From: Lindgomyces ingoldianus
Lineage: Eukaryota; Ascomycota; Dothideomycetes; Pleosporales; Lindgomycetaceae
Length of the DNA: 64,000 nucleotides
NCBI RefSeq assembly: GCF_010093535.1
Contig: NW_022985225.1
Location: forward strand, 141,329 to 205,328
Reading direction: 5' to 3'
This document shows positions 48,502 to 59,530 of the stretch, in pieces; the stretch's first letter is position 1, and every line of letters begins with the position of its first letter. The notes beneath the pieces were generated by a model. It made no database searches. It had not been told where the DNA came from and saw nothing but the letters and a program-made list of their open reading frames with translations. A program made the translations under genes and the position numbers.

Positions 48502-51465
48502 ACGTACTTTACAGGCAAGTTGCTTACACACCTAAGTTGCTTACTTTTGCTAAGACCCCACTCTAACAAACTTTATTATAGCCTATAACAACCTACTCTA
48601 GCACTATATAGTATAGTATAGCCTAGAATATTATTTAAATACTACTTCTACTTCTTACTTACACATTTACGTGTTATGCTTAGTCTAATTACACTATTTA
48701 TAGCACCTTTAAAATAGCTTACTTACTTTAGCCTACACCTGCTTCTTTACTTTTTTTTTATTACTATGTGCTTTAAACTTCTTTAAAGCTATTAAGTATA
48801 AGCTTTTTTAAATTATTAAAGTTTTTATTACTTTAATCTACTTTTTTTATATAATTTATGTTATGTAGTAGCTTTATTAGCTACTTAAAGCTTAGTAATT
48901 TTTTATTACACTAATACTAGCTTATATATAATTATTACTGCCTTTTTTAAGACCCTTTTAAACACTTTAACTATAAAAGTTAGTAAACTATTTATATACT
49001 TTTAAATTTTTATTTTTATAAGTATTAATTATAACTTAAGTTCTAAAGTATTACTTAAGGTTTACAACTACTAGAGCTTATTATATATAAGTAGTAGTAG
49101 TAATAAAGTGTGTAACTTTACATTAAGGCTTATTATTACTTATTATAAGTTAAAAAGAACTAATTTAGCACTTTAAAACTTTTCTTAGATATTACTAAAA
49201 GTAATTATAGCATTATAAGCTACTTTAAAGCATAGTAAAAACTTTATTTTTATAATATAAGTAATTTAGTTATATATAAAGTTTTTAGCTTAGCACTTAT
49301 ATACTTTTTTTAAAAAAGTAAAACAACCTATATTAAGTAGCTATAAAAAGTGTAATAAGTAAAAAAGTACATAATGTACTTTACAGGTAAGTTACTTACA
49401 CACCTAAGTTGCTTACTTTTGCTAAGACCCTACTAAACTACTCTTTCTACACTAATGCATTCCCTACAACGCTACTTAGATGTGCTAAAAGAATGTTAGA
49501 TATAGCTTATACTTTAAGCTTTTAAACAAGACATAAAACTCTTAAAAAAATATGCTATAGCTATGTATAAAGTTTTATAAAAAATAATAAATAACTATAG
49601 CACTAAATAACCTTTACAAGCTAATTCTACAGCTAAATTATAAAGGCTAAGTAATAAAAAAGAGTAGGTAATTATTAAGACTATACTTAAGCTATATGCG
49701 CAAGGAATTTCCTCTTAAATAGCATTTATAGCTAATATAGCTAATTCTTTACACGCTAAGCATAATCTAAGCTATGTTTACATAAACTAGCCTAGTATAT
49801 TTATAAAGTGTTATTTAAAGCTTAAAGTAAAGTTTTAAGTGTAAGTATAGTTAAAAAATATCTAGCTAATTATAAATCTTATTTTACTAAAGTTATATAT
49901 GTTATTATCTTAGATGCTATACTTAGCTTTAATATTCTTTATAAGGCTAAACCTGCTTTAAATTACTTTAAAACTTTTATAAAAAGCTTTTTTATAGTTA
50001 TACTTATGCTTAAATATTACTTTAAGCTTTAAATAACACTTTATAAACATACTAGGCTAGTTTATGTAAACATAGCCTAGATTATGCTTAGCGCGCAAAG
50101 AATTAGCTATATTAGCTATAAATGCTATCTAAGGGGAAATTCCTTACGCATATAGCTTAAGTATAGTCTTAATAATTACCTACTTTCTTTTATTGCCTAG
50201 CCTTTATAATTTAGCTGTAGAATTAGCTTATAAAAGTTGTTTAGCGCTATAGTTATTTATTATCTTTTATAAAACTTTATATATAGCTATAGCATATTTT
50301 TTTAAAAGTTTTATGTCTTATTTAAAAGCTTAAAGTATAAGCTGTATCTAACATTCTTTTAGTATGTCTAAGTAGTGTTGTAGGGAATATATTAGTATAG
50401 AAAGAGTAGTTTAGTAAGGTCTTAGCAAAAGTAAGTAACTTAGGTGTGTAAGCAACTTGCCTGTAAAGTATGTTAAATAGTAATAATTTTATTATTTTTA
50501 TAGTATTACTAAAAATAAAGTAAGTTATAGCTCTTATAGCTATTAATAACTAGTAAATAGTAGCTACTAATAGTATACTTTTTTATATGTATATTAAAGT
50601 GCTTTAACTAGTCTAGACTAAGCTAATTAGTAGTCTAGCTATGCTTAAAAATTATAATAACTTAATTTTAAAGTAAATTTTTTTATACTAGTTTAAAAAG
50701 TAGTTGCTACCTTAAAAAATAATAAAAAGTAAAATAGCCTACTTTTTAGCATTAATGCTCTAGATAGCTATTATCTACTTCTAGTTACCTAGCTAGACTG
50801 CTTTTAGCTATTCTTATTTTTTTTAAACTTATAATAACTACTTTAGTAAATATTTAGCCTATTATAAACTTTATTTTATTAAAGTTATACATGTTATTAT
50901 TTTAAATACTATACTTAGCTTTAATATTCTTTATAAAGTTAAACTAGCTTTAAATTACTATAAAAATTTTATAAAAAGCTTTTTTATAGTTATACTTACA
51001 CTTAAACTTTACTTTAAGCTTTAAGTAATGCTTAATAAATATATTAAGCTAGTTTATGCTAATATAGCTTATATTATGCTTAGCATGTAAAGAATTAGCT
51101 ATATTAGCTATAGCTACTAGCTAAAAAGAAAATCCTTATGCATTTAGCTTAAGTATGTGCTAAATAATTACCTACTTTTTATTATTATCTAGCTTTTATA
51201 AGTTAGCTATATAATTAGCTTAAAAAAGTTATTTAGTGTGTTAGTTACTTATTATTTTTTAAAAGACTTTATAAATAGCTATAGCATGTTACCTAAAAAG
51301 TGTTATATTTTATTTAAAAGCTTAAAGTGTAAGCTGCATTTAATATTTTTTTAACACATCTAAGTAGTGTTATTAGAAATGCATTAGTGTAAAAAAAGTA
51401 GTGTAGTAAAGTCTTAGTAAAAGTAAGCAACTTAGGTGTGTAAGCAACTTGCCTGTAAAGTATGT
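48502..51465 (-). mobile_element. pogo-like DNA transposon M4 with nested MITE M5
   Basis: TA flanks at 48500-48501 and 51466-51467; ends ACGTACTTTACAGGCAAGTT and its reverse complement. Without the nested MITE it is 1862 bp, the size of M3. On the minus strand near 48,640-48,740 a decayed transposase end ends in a zinc knuckle (RCYK.C...KHNT.MCK). Its right 600 bp (about 50,850-51,465) is the sequence that appears as inverted arms in the MITEs M1, M2 and M5. All frames are broken. Confidence 0.82.
49374..50473. mobile_element. Palindromic MITE M5
   Basis: A 1100-bp foldback element with TA flanks (49372-49373, 50474-50475), same size, arms and loop as M1 and nested in the related pogo element. 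RIPed, with no coding capacity. Confidence 0.87.
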
Positions 51466-51572
51466 TATTCTTAAACTAAAAGTTATTAAACTTAGATAGG
51501 TATCTAGGCTCTAGGTATTCCTTTGCAATACTAGCAGTGTGTCCCTATACTAACACTATGTTTGTATACTTA

Positions 51573-52214
51573 CCAAAAGAAACCAACAAAGTAAGCTCTC
51601 AGCCTTGCGCGTCGTTCCCGGAGCCCCCAAAACTGACCTGCACCGGCTTCGGTATGGGGACCCGACGCCATGGCAACCGGCCGCCTAGCTGTACTCCAGA
51701 CACTCCATCAACCAACCAAAATGAACAAACAGCTCGAGCACCACTATTTTAAGCCTTTGTGTAAGGTCGGGTCGGGGAATATACGTCAGATGCTTCGCCG
51801 GGTTGGTTTGACCGTCGATCATGATGATCAGGAGGTCCGGAGTCCGATTCCTATATAATAAGTGAGACGGAGAGAAACGAAGAATGTAACATGTTGAGGT
51901 AGGCATCGCAGCAATCCGTTTCTTTACATTATCAAGTCCAGTGCATCTTTGCTCTCCTTTGTTTGTTGCATATTTCCCACGGTCTGTATCTTGTCGATTC
52001 TTCTAGTACCCAGACATCTGCATCAACTTCCATCACGCCCACTATTTCCCAAGCATCACCACCCCAACGCCGAAAATTCTGCCCTTGTACAGCATCAGCC
52101 ACCTTCGGCAAAGCGAAGCTCAAAAAACCGCCTCCCCGACCTATACTCCACTACCACACTCGCTCTAAACCCAATCCTAAACGAAAACCCAAATCCTACA
52201 CTACGCTTACAAAA
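51573..52214. promoter_or_regulatory. Boundary and upstream region of the first gene
   Basis: Composition jumps from AT-rich RIPed DNA to balanced DNA within about 20 bp. Two overlapping short frames (a 62-codon plus frame at 51,670 and a 73-codon minus frame) show no recognisable motif. From about 51,960 the plus strand is C/T-rich with long CCACC/TCCAT stretches, as expected for a fungal promoter and 5' leader of the gene at 52,215. No TE terminal repeat is seen at the junction. Confidence 0.5.
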
Positions 52215-52763
52215 ATGCACTCCCGCATCCTCTGCAAGACCACCGTCCTCGGCCTCCTCGGCTTCTCAACCGCCCAAACCTCCTCAACATGGGGCGAGCC
52301 CTTCTCCGTAGATGGTGGGTCCTCATCCCAAAACCTCGTTTCCAGTGCCGCGCCCATCGCATCCTCGGTCCTGTCTTCCGCAGCTTCAATCGCTAGTTCA
52401 TTCGCCTCAGAGGTCAGTCTTTCCTCTGTCTCTGTTTCTATCTCTGTTTCGATGCCAGGGTCAATGTCGATACCGGGTTTGACCGACAAAACTTTGAGTC
52501 CTACATTCTCATCTTCTGTGTATGCGTCTGGATCAGAGAGCGCCGCCTCGAAATCTGCTTCAACCGTGAAATCTTCTGGAGCCTCGACGCTGACGAGTAG
52601 CCAGCGTGGGACGACATCTGCTGGAGCTACCAGTAGCGGCGCGGCGGCGATGACGACGGGGATTAGTGCGCTCTCGAGTACAGGTGGTATTATGCCGACC
52701 GGAGGTGTGAAGATAGGGTTTGTTGGGGCTTTGGCTGGCGCTGCTGGTGTTCTGTGTCTATGA
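52215..52763 (+). CDS. Small secreted Ser/Thr-rich, probably GPI-anchored cell-wall protein
   Basis: 182 residues, no intron. ATG 52,215 was chosen because it begins a typical signal peptide (MHSRILCKTTVLGLLGFSTAQ) and has A at -3; the same frame is open upstream to 51,963, but that part is leader-like. Residues about 22-160 are dominated by Ser, Ala and Thr with few charged residues, a usual O-mannosylated stalk. The last 18 residues (VKIGFVGALAGAAGVLCL) are hydrophobic and end the protein, preceded by small residues (STGG...PTGG), which fits a GPI-attachment signal. No catalytic domain or cysteine pattern is seen. Likely cell-surface or wall-linked; specific function unknown. It is the gene nearest the TE block. 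The convergent neighbour is the dynein intermediate chain. Confidence 0.75.
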   Translation: MHSRILCKTTVLGLLGFSTAQTSSTWGEPFSVDGGSSSQNLVSSAAPIASSVLSSAASIASSFASEVSLSSVSVSISVSMPGSMSIPGLTDKTLSPTFSSSVYASGSESAASKSASTVKSSGASTLTSSQRGTTSAGATSSGAAAMTTGISALSSTGGIMPTGGVKIGFVGALAGAAGVLCL

Positions 52764-53191
52764 TTGATTGCGTTAGTGGAGATGAACGCCAGAAAGGCGA
52801 CATCAACGACGAGATGCGATATTTGAGGATATGAGCGAAGCATGATTCTGGCATTGTAACGGAGATATCGAGGTCATCTGGCGAATATTGGGATGGAAGA
52901 CACAAAGTCGAATTATGCTGGAAATACATCCAATGGTTAGAATCATAATGGTGACATTTATTACACAGAGTAATGATAATGATACACAATAAGCCATATG
53001 CACAAACCATATGCACAAACCATTTCAAATCCCTCGACAACTTGACTAATTACTCTTTGAAAGGGGGTATCTCTGCCCAAGAGAACTCGACCTCTCCTCA
53101 TAGTGCATTTCCTGAGCATCCTAAAATCATCCACTCTAACCACTCGTCCCCTCCCTCTACCTGGGACTTTTTACTTTTTACCTCATACGAT
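52764..53191. other. Convergent intergenic region
   Basis: 428 bp between two genes that converge. It must hold both 3' ends. The 53,100-53,190 part is CT-rich. Short frames on both strands look like chance; no terminator motif can be named. Confidence 0.5.
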
Positions 53192-55423
53192 CTACTTCCC
53201 ACTAACCTCCCCACCCTCCAACCTCCCAACTAACCTCTTAACCCCACTCCACTCCTCCCCCCTCCTCTCCAACCCCCCTAACTCCACACCAACCTCAAAC
53301 ACAGTAACAACGCCATCCATTCCCCCGGCACCCACTCTCCTCCCCTCATTTCTCTCCCAAGCCACCTTGTTCAGACTCCGGTTCATATAGCCCATTCCTG
53401 ACTGCAACGCCGCAAAAGGCCCCCGTTTGTTCTCACTCGGCGAAACCTTCTGCACCGGAACCTCAACATCAACATTCAAATCCCAGATCTCCAGACTCCC
53501 CGCGCCGTCTACGAGCGCGAAGACCGAGGGTTTAGCCGGAGACCAGCGGACATCATAGACCAGGTCCTCACGCGCGATATCTAGGAGAGGAGTGACGATT
53601 TGGGACGCACCTGGGGCGGAGTGATTGCTAGCCCCACCAGTAGCGGCAGGTGGCCGGACTTTCCAGAGTTTGACGCTCCAGTCGACGCTTGAGGAGAGGA
53701 CAAGGTCTCCGAGATCGATGGCGCCTTTTGCGGGATGGAAATCCAGACTCATGACTGGGGCTGCGTGGCCAGAGTATTTTACGCGGCCGTCTACGCCGGC
53801 TTTTGCGCCGGCGCGATCGTAGCGGTGGCAGGGGTAGATGGAACCTTCTTCTGTGCCGGCGAGGAAGTATGTTGGATCGGATTGCGGGAACGCGATGCAT
53901 GTTACTGCCATGTCGTCTGTTTTTGCTGGAGGTGGTGAAGCAAGTTCGAGGAATTCTTGGGGTTGGGAGAGCATGTCGACAGTCCAGCCACAGACCACGC
54001 CGTCCGTGGAGCATGAAATGATATTATTCGCGTTTTGGGTTCCCACGATATCGAGAGAGTAGACGGGATGTGTGTGGCCGGAGCCTGTAAGTGGTGTCTT
54101 CTGGACTGGAGCGTATTTGGCCCGGGTGTCCCAAAGCAGGACTTGGCCTGAGTATGCACCGCCGATGATGAGGTTTGGATGAAAGGGTGAGAATTTCGCG
54201 GTCAAGATGTCGGATTGTGCGTGGAATATATACTCGGGACGGTCGTGCATGTGTAGATTCCAGACTTGGATGAGGCCGTCCGGGTCGTGGGGTGCGGAGG
54301 GATTCTTTGTGTAGGAAGCTAGGACGAGCTCTGGAAACTGTTGAAACTTAGCATCATCTTGATGATTACAGATTTGAGGGGGGATGGTGTCACACCTTGG
54401 CAGAAAACCCCAAATCCGAAATCATTCTCTTCTTACTCCACCTCTCGTCCCAAAACTGCGCAATCTCCTTTATTCTCCTCCCCTTCTTCCCACCCGTAGA
54501 CCCATACCCTTCGTCTTCCTCATCCACCTCCACACCCGCCAGTGCATAATCAGCTAGAATATCATACTGCTGGTCTAGCGCCCTCTCCAATACCTTCGTA
54601 CTCCTCTCCACAAAACTGAAGAAATCATCAGAGCTCTGCATTGCATTCAACTCCTCATTAGTCAACGTCTTGAACGGAAAATTCTCCTTCGACCCCGCCT
54701 GTGCTACGCCTGCATCCAGACCAGCTTGTTGTGCAGATTTGATCTCCTCCTCAATCTCCTTGCGCAGATTCATCCGAATCTCGTCATCCCTTTCTTTCTG
54801 CCTCCGACTCAGCCTCTTGCTCGCCCGCGGCGTCCGCGTCGGACTCTCATCTCTCTCCTCGTCGCTATCTCCCACACCCCTTGACTTCAGTGGTGACCAT
54901 TCCGAGCTAGTTTGCACCCCCTTGTTGTACGTGATAATCTCCTTCTGGGGCTCCGCGTCGAATTCAAAGACGGTGGCGAGGGGCGCTATTGACAGGGTCT
55001 GCATTTCGCGGTCGACCATGCCCACTGCAGGTGCATACGATGACGTCTGCACTTCATTGTCGCTGCTCAGTTGTCCTGCACTAATCACAGACGTGGGCCT
55101 CGTTGCGCGGCCTCCGGCGGGCGATCCAGGGCCCGTAGAGCTTGGTCTGCTGTCTCTGTCGCCGAGGATGCCGGAGAGAATGGACTCAACGTCGCGTCTT
55201 TGCTCGGCACGGCTGGGGGTTGGTTGTGCTAGCTATGAAGCGCTGTTAGATGGTGATTGCGAGGAAACTGTATAGTGAGTGAGTGACGTACGTCTGAGGG
55301 AGAACTGAGTGACTGCCGACTCGTTGACGTTTCTCTCCGAAGCTCACGTTGCCGCCGCATTTCTGCGAGCTTGGCCTTCTTGGCGAGGATTTCATCGCGG
55401 CGTTGTTGCGCCGCGGAGTCCAT
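53192..55423 (-). CDS. nudI: Cytoplasmic dynein intermediate chain
   Basis: Three exons: 55292-55423, 54396-55232 and 53192-54337, giving 704 residues. Introns are 59 and 58 nt (GTACGT...CTAAC...ATAG; GTGTGA...CTAAG...CAG), both phase 0. The intermediate chain links the dynein heavy chain to dynactin and cargo and organises the light chains. Residues 1-40 form a charged helix (RRDEILAKKAKLAEMRRQRE), the family's p150Glued-binding start. Three Gln-Thr motifs (VQTSS 105, MQTLS 121, VQTSS 150) look like LC8 light-chain sites. From about residue 320, starting FPELVLASYTKNPSAPHDPD, comes the WD40 propeller (VWNLH, VLLWDTRAK, VKLWKV, LEIWDLNV). Length fits the family. Splice sites are inferred from frame and homology. 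The symbol follows Aspergillus nudI (yeast PAC11). Confidence 0.93.
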
Positions 55424-55880
55424 GGTGAAGATGCGGATATGCGGACGGTTCAGTTCGATGAGGGGAAGCTATTATTGTTGTGGGCGTTGTTGAAAGTATC
55501 TAAACGGATAAAGCTCGTAGCCAAGGAGGGCTGGGTAGGCAGGCGGATATCTACCATTAAATTCCTTCAAGTCACCAGCAGCTCAGCGTGAAGGGGGAGA
55601 AGGAGTGCTATTGTTACCTTTGGTCGTCTCCAAAAGCTCGCCAAGGCCAGGGACAACAGCCCGCGCGCCAAGACAGGCCTGGGTAAGATTTCAATCGGGC
55701 AGAACCGCGTGCTCACAACCATCACCGTTTCCAGCTTCAATCCCAGGGCCCAGTCACCTCAGCTCTCCGCTCCACGCGCCGGAACACGCCATCGCCGTTA
55801 CAGACCCGATTCCCTTGCCATTGGACACCCAGGAGCTTTCCAATTCCCACAGCTCTCGTCCTCTAACCTCCTCAGTCACT
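55424..55880. promoter_or_regulatory. Divergent promoter between dynein intermediate chain and ATP synthase subunit e
   Basis: 457 bp separate the two start codons. An inverted CCAAT box (ATTGG, 55,820-55,824) lies about 57 bp before the subunit-e ATG; CCAAT-binding (Hap) complexes commonly act on respiratory genes. The stretch 55,720-55,880 is CT-rich, like a fungal leader. Frames crossing it (55,605-55,991; 55,709-56,089) have no protein-like features. Confidence 0.5.
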
Positions 55881-56387
55881 ATGTCGACATCCGTCGGGAT
55901 CAACGTACGTCCCAATGCAATGCGCTGCGGCCACCTCCCATTGAGCTCCCTCTGGCTCTCAACATCACATATACTGCAGCGTCACAGCTAACAGCGATGG
56001 AAAACAGGTCCTCCGATGGTCCGCGCTCGGATTCGGCGTCTTCTACGGCATCTACTACCAAGCCTCGATATCCTCGCGTGACAAGCTAGAACTCGCAAAA
56101 CGCGAATATGCACACAAAGAATCCCTGATTTCGCAAGCCAAGGCCGAGTGGGCAAAACAACACTCTTCACTAGCGACATCATCTAGCGGTACGCCTTCCC
56201 TGCCAATGCTTGCATAAATCCCTCCTCTGCCTTCCCGGACGGTGCCAAGCGTAAAGATGTCGAAAAGAAGGGATCTGGTCAGACAACGGAGAACTATGCT
56301 GATGGATTTTCTTCTATAGCGAAAGTAGACCCGAACGATCCCAACGCCGACCTAAACGCAGTCCTCGGGATTACGGATGAGAAATGA
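55881..56387 (+). CDS. ATP21: Mitochondrial F1Fo-ATP synthase subunit e
   Basis: Three exons, 55881-55904, 56008-56188 and 56320-56387, giving 90 residues, the normal size. Exon 1 encodes only MSTSVGIN. Intron 1 is 103 nt (GTACGT...GCTAAC...ACAG, phase 0). Intron 2 is 131 nt (GTACGC...GCTGAT...CTATAG, phase 1). The mature start VLRWSALGFGVFYGIYYQ is the conserved inner-membrane segment with a GxxxG-type motif (GFGVFYG), through which subunits e and g make ATP synthase dimers and shape cristae. A charged coiled-coil stretch follows (SRDKLELAKREYAHKESLIS), then an acidic tail (VDPNDPNADLNAVLG). The family is also called TIM11. The short first exon and small size make it easy to miss. The downstream neighbour, Dnm1, converges on it. 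Confidence 0.9.
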
Positions 56388-56934
56388 GTGCGCGCCTAGA
56401 GTGAGCTAGGAGGAGAAGGGAGGTGGTTCCTTGTTCTGCATGTGCGATAAGGCTGGTGTACTGCGGGATGGTGACGAGAAGAACCGGAGGAAAAGCGACG
56501 TGTACCCCTGTATTACTTTGTGCCTACTGTACAACATAGACTTCGCTGGATGGGCACCTTTCAATATCAGACATAACGTAACTTACATTAAGCTTGGCTA
56601 GGGCAAAGGAGTGAGAGCATCGTTTTATTCTATATGTGGAAACACCATTTCTCGTATCGCATGATGCAAATGCTACTATACACCATTACTCAAGCCTCAC
56701 CCCGACCCACCCTACCCCTAACAACCATCTACCTCCCTCTAGACTCGGTAGATGAAAAATTGAGCGGCAAACACCCACCACCAAGAATGGCAAAAGAGTA
56801 GAAAAGCTCACGAAACGTCCAAGCAGGCCTGCTGACGCCCGCAACATAAAATGGCCAAGCGGAAAGGCTGTCTTATGTACAATAATACCTTTACAACTTC
56901 TAAACCTACAACCGAGATCCTTAAGGACACGGCT
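56388..56934. other. Convergent intergenic region
   Basis: 547 bp between subunit e and Dnm1. It should hold both 3' untranslated regions. No RNA gene, repeat or conserved frame is seen. Confidence 0.5.
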
Positions 56935-59530
56935 CTATAGCACTTCGCCGACAATCTTAGCTGCCTCCTTGTAAGTCTTGAGCAACTTCTCGCACTTCTC
57001 GCGCTCGGCTTTGATGGTGTCGTCCTCGTAGAGGAGTTCCTGGAAAAGAGCTTCTTTATAGAGGGAGCTGACTAGTCTGTTCTGGACTACGTCTTTAGAG
57101 TGGTTGACAAGGAGGTGCATGACTGCCTTCGGGACTTGGTCTGCGATGGTTTCGCGAACAATATCGAAGTAGGACGAGATGAGACGGCGGATTAGCTCTG
57201 TTTCAAGAGCTTCACGCTCCGTTAGAGCGGGCGCCTCCACATCAGTGGGCTGTACATAGTGAGCGTTGTGGTTATAATCATAAAAGGGAACAGAACTTAC
57301 GAAGCCGCCTTCAAAATCTTTGGTTGGGCTAGCCATATCGAAATCATCCGGTACCATTTCCAATACATGCGCAGGCTGCCTTGTATCACCCCTTCGGAAA
57401 CTCTGCGCAATGCTGGGCTCAATATTCTGACTAACGTGTCGGCTTCCGGGGCGGTTTTCGAGAGCACTTTGTGTTGTTGGAGAAGCACTGGTCGGCGCCC
57501 CATCTTTACCAAAGAAATAATTCAGGAAGCTATCACGGGTAGATCCTGCACCACCAAGAGGGGGCGGTGATCTGTTACGGTTACCATTGAGAGCACCTGC
57601 CATACTGTAAGGTCCGTTCATCATGCGTCCTACTGCAGGCGACATACTGCGGCTTGCTTGTTGGTGATGCTTACGGAGGGGAAGTGGCTTGTCCATTTGC
57701 GGCACTTCACCCTCATCCTCATTGACGGGAGTGTCAGTACCATTGACACCGTTAAGCTCTCTCATCCGTCGCCTCTCGCGCTTCTTCCTCTCGGCGTCAA
57801 TAGCAACTTTCCTTTCTCTCTCCTGTTTGTCATTAATGACGGAAGACATGGCGGCAGCGGCGCCAAGGAAGTTTGGATGATTTGTGTTGATGTATGCGCG
57901 TTGAATGTCGATCAACGATGCGACGTACGTAGAGCATGGGCCAAGCTGTTCTCGGAGGAGATCGGATACGACTTCAATAAGCTTGCCTTGAAGACGAGGA
58001 TACCTGCTCAGCTCTGTCGACCCGCATGTATGGCAGATCTTGATGAGTTCCTCATACACCAATTCGACGCAGCGCTGACTTGGAATCTCAAGAAGCTTGA
58101 TTTGAGGCTTCACAAGAAGGTCAAACGCGAGTTCTGGGACAAACAAGCTCGGGCGGGGACCGGTCGAATTTCGAATCGCAGTCCGGATATCAAGAACAGA
58201 GAGGTTTTGGGTGGGGTCGACTTGTTCTAGAGAGTTTCCAAAGACTGAGTTGAAGATATAGTATATCCTAGCACCTCCACAAAGTTCCTTCGTCGAAATC
58301 TCGGCGGATGTGCCATCAATCGAAGAGATGAATGAAGAAGCAAATCGAGTCATGAGCTGCAGTATAAGAGAGCCGCGATGCTCCTTTCCGGTAAACGCTA
58401 CATCGCCATAGCTTGCAAGCTCTTGTTGTGTTTGTCCCATCAAAGTGTTCAACCGCGCCTTAATGTCTGGTAGCCGATCTCGAATGTGCGCCATCAGGGT
58501 CTGGTTGAGGCTTTTGGCCAAGAATTGCGTTCCACACCGATTTGCCATATTCCTGTATGCTGGGTGGTGTCTGAAGAAATCCCGTTCCGCGGACAGGGCG
58601 TCCGACAACGACTTGTTCCCCTGGATGTCTTGCTGAGAACGGTTCACGATGCCAATGAAACCAAGCTTGAGAGGGTACACACGCCCCGATAGTATGTCCA
58701 GGGCGTTCGTCCCGTGGTCCATGAGGTCTAGTTTAGTGAGGACACCGATTGTCCTCCTACCCATAGGGTCCACATGTCTGGCTAGCTTCAGAGCTTCCGA
58801 ATTGACGAGATCAACGTTCGCAGGGGACACGGCGAGGATGATACTGTTCGGCTTTGCGATGTACTCTGAAATAAGGTTTCGAGTTTGTTTCTCGATGTCG
58901 GTAGGCTGGTCGCCAATCGGTACCTACCAATGTCAGGGGGGTTTTCTTTTTCTCCAGAGGAAACTGAATTACAAACCTTGGTCAAGCCGGGCAAATCGAC
59001 TAATGTCAGGCTAAGGACATGAGGGGAGTATATCTTGAGGTTTATGGGCTGCCTGTTGATCCCCTTGTTGTTTCCTGCGATTCTCGCAGTCTCGGCCTCG
59101 ATTTCACGCTTAACCTCGGAAAAGTCGTAGAAGCGGCGCCCCGGGATGTGATGAAATTCCGCCCATTCCTGTTGCCCTGCTACACTCGCTGGTGTATGTG
59201 GAACATGCACTTCGTCGTTCTCAGGTTTGTCGTCACGGTCGCTAGGGAGGTTTATGAGTTGGAGGATGAGAGGCCGCCTCGTTACAATTCCACTTCCCCG
59301 AGGCAGAAAGTCTCTGCCGACAATATTCTCAAGCACGGAGGACTTCCCTGAGGATTGTGATCCAACGACAACCTATGGTACAGTCAGCGTTCATCCCTTG
59401 TTGGCTGCGTCCTCGAGAGGGGCAACCGCACAATTTGAGGCAAATCCAGGGAGTCGTTTCCGATGGTGTTGAAGACCAGGTCTTGCAACCTGTTCACGAT
59501 GCTGAGCAGCTCCTCGCCGAGAGCAGCCAT
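56935..59530 (-). CDS. DNM1: Dynamin-related GTPase Dnm1 (mitochondrial/peroxisomal fission)
   Basis: Exons 59432-59530, 58977-59372, 57301-58923 and 56935-57249 give 810 residues. Introns are 59, 53 and 51 nt, all phase 0. The last has a perfect GTAAGT donor but is a multiple of three and open, so its retention would give 827 residues. Start [20 protein letters not shown] is typical of fungal Dnm1, not Vps1. GTPase motifs: P-loop GSQSSGKS (37-44), switch region around [13 protein letters not shown] (159-162) and TKLD (228-231). Middle/stalk follows, then a variable insert B (about 510-690) rich in Ser/Pro with FLNYFFGKD, where the adaptor Mdv1 binds in yeast. The GTPase effector domain ends the protein ([19 protein letters not shown]...KIVGEVL). 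Dnm1 oligomerises round mitochondria and peroxisomes and constricts them using GTP. Confidence 0.95.

Larger units (their letters stand above)
48127..51572 (-). mobile_element. G1 copy A2, fragment right of copy B
   Basis: Collinear with copy A from about 24,490 to 24,975. It is interrupted by the pogo element at 48,502-51,465 and stops without an LTR around 51,572 (matching ...ACTAACACTATG, then TGTATACTTAC). This is the edge of the AT-rich block. Confidence 0.75.

Noticed and set aside
51963..52214. Longer form of the secreted protein starting at 51,963
   Set aside because: It would bury the signal peptide at residue 85. The upstream stretch is CT-rich leader.
52196..52843. 215-codon minus frame opposite the secreted-protein gene
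   Set aside because: Acidic low-complexity mirror of a Ser/Ala-rich gene. The plus strand has a signal peptide and GPI tail.
56189..56319. Coding reading of ATP21 intron 2 (open frame RKDVEKKGSGQ...)
   Set aside because: It cannot be joined to exon 2 in phase without a stop. GTACGC...GCTGAT...CTATAG removes it and gives the expected 90-residue protein.
56935..59530. Vps1 (vacuolar sorting dynamin) instead of Dnm1
   Set aside because: The N-terminus, the 810-residue length and the insert with FLNYFFGKD fit Dnm1. Vps1 is near 700 residues and starts differently.
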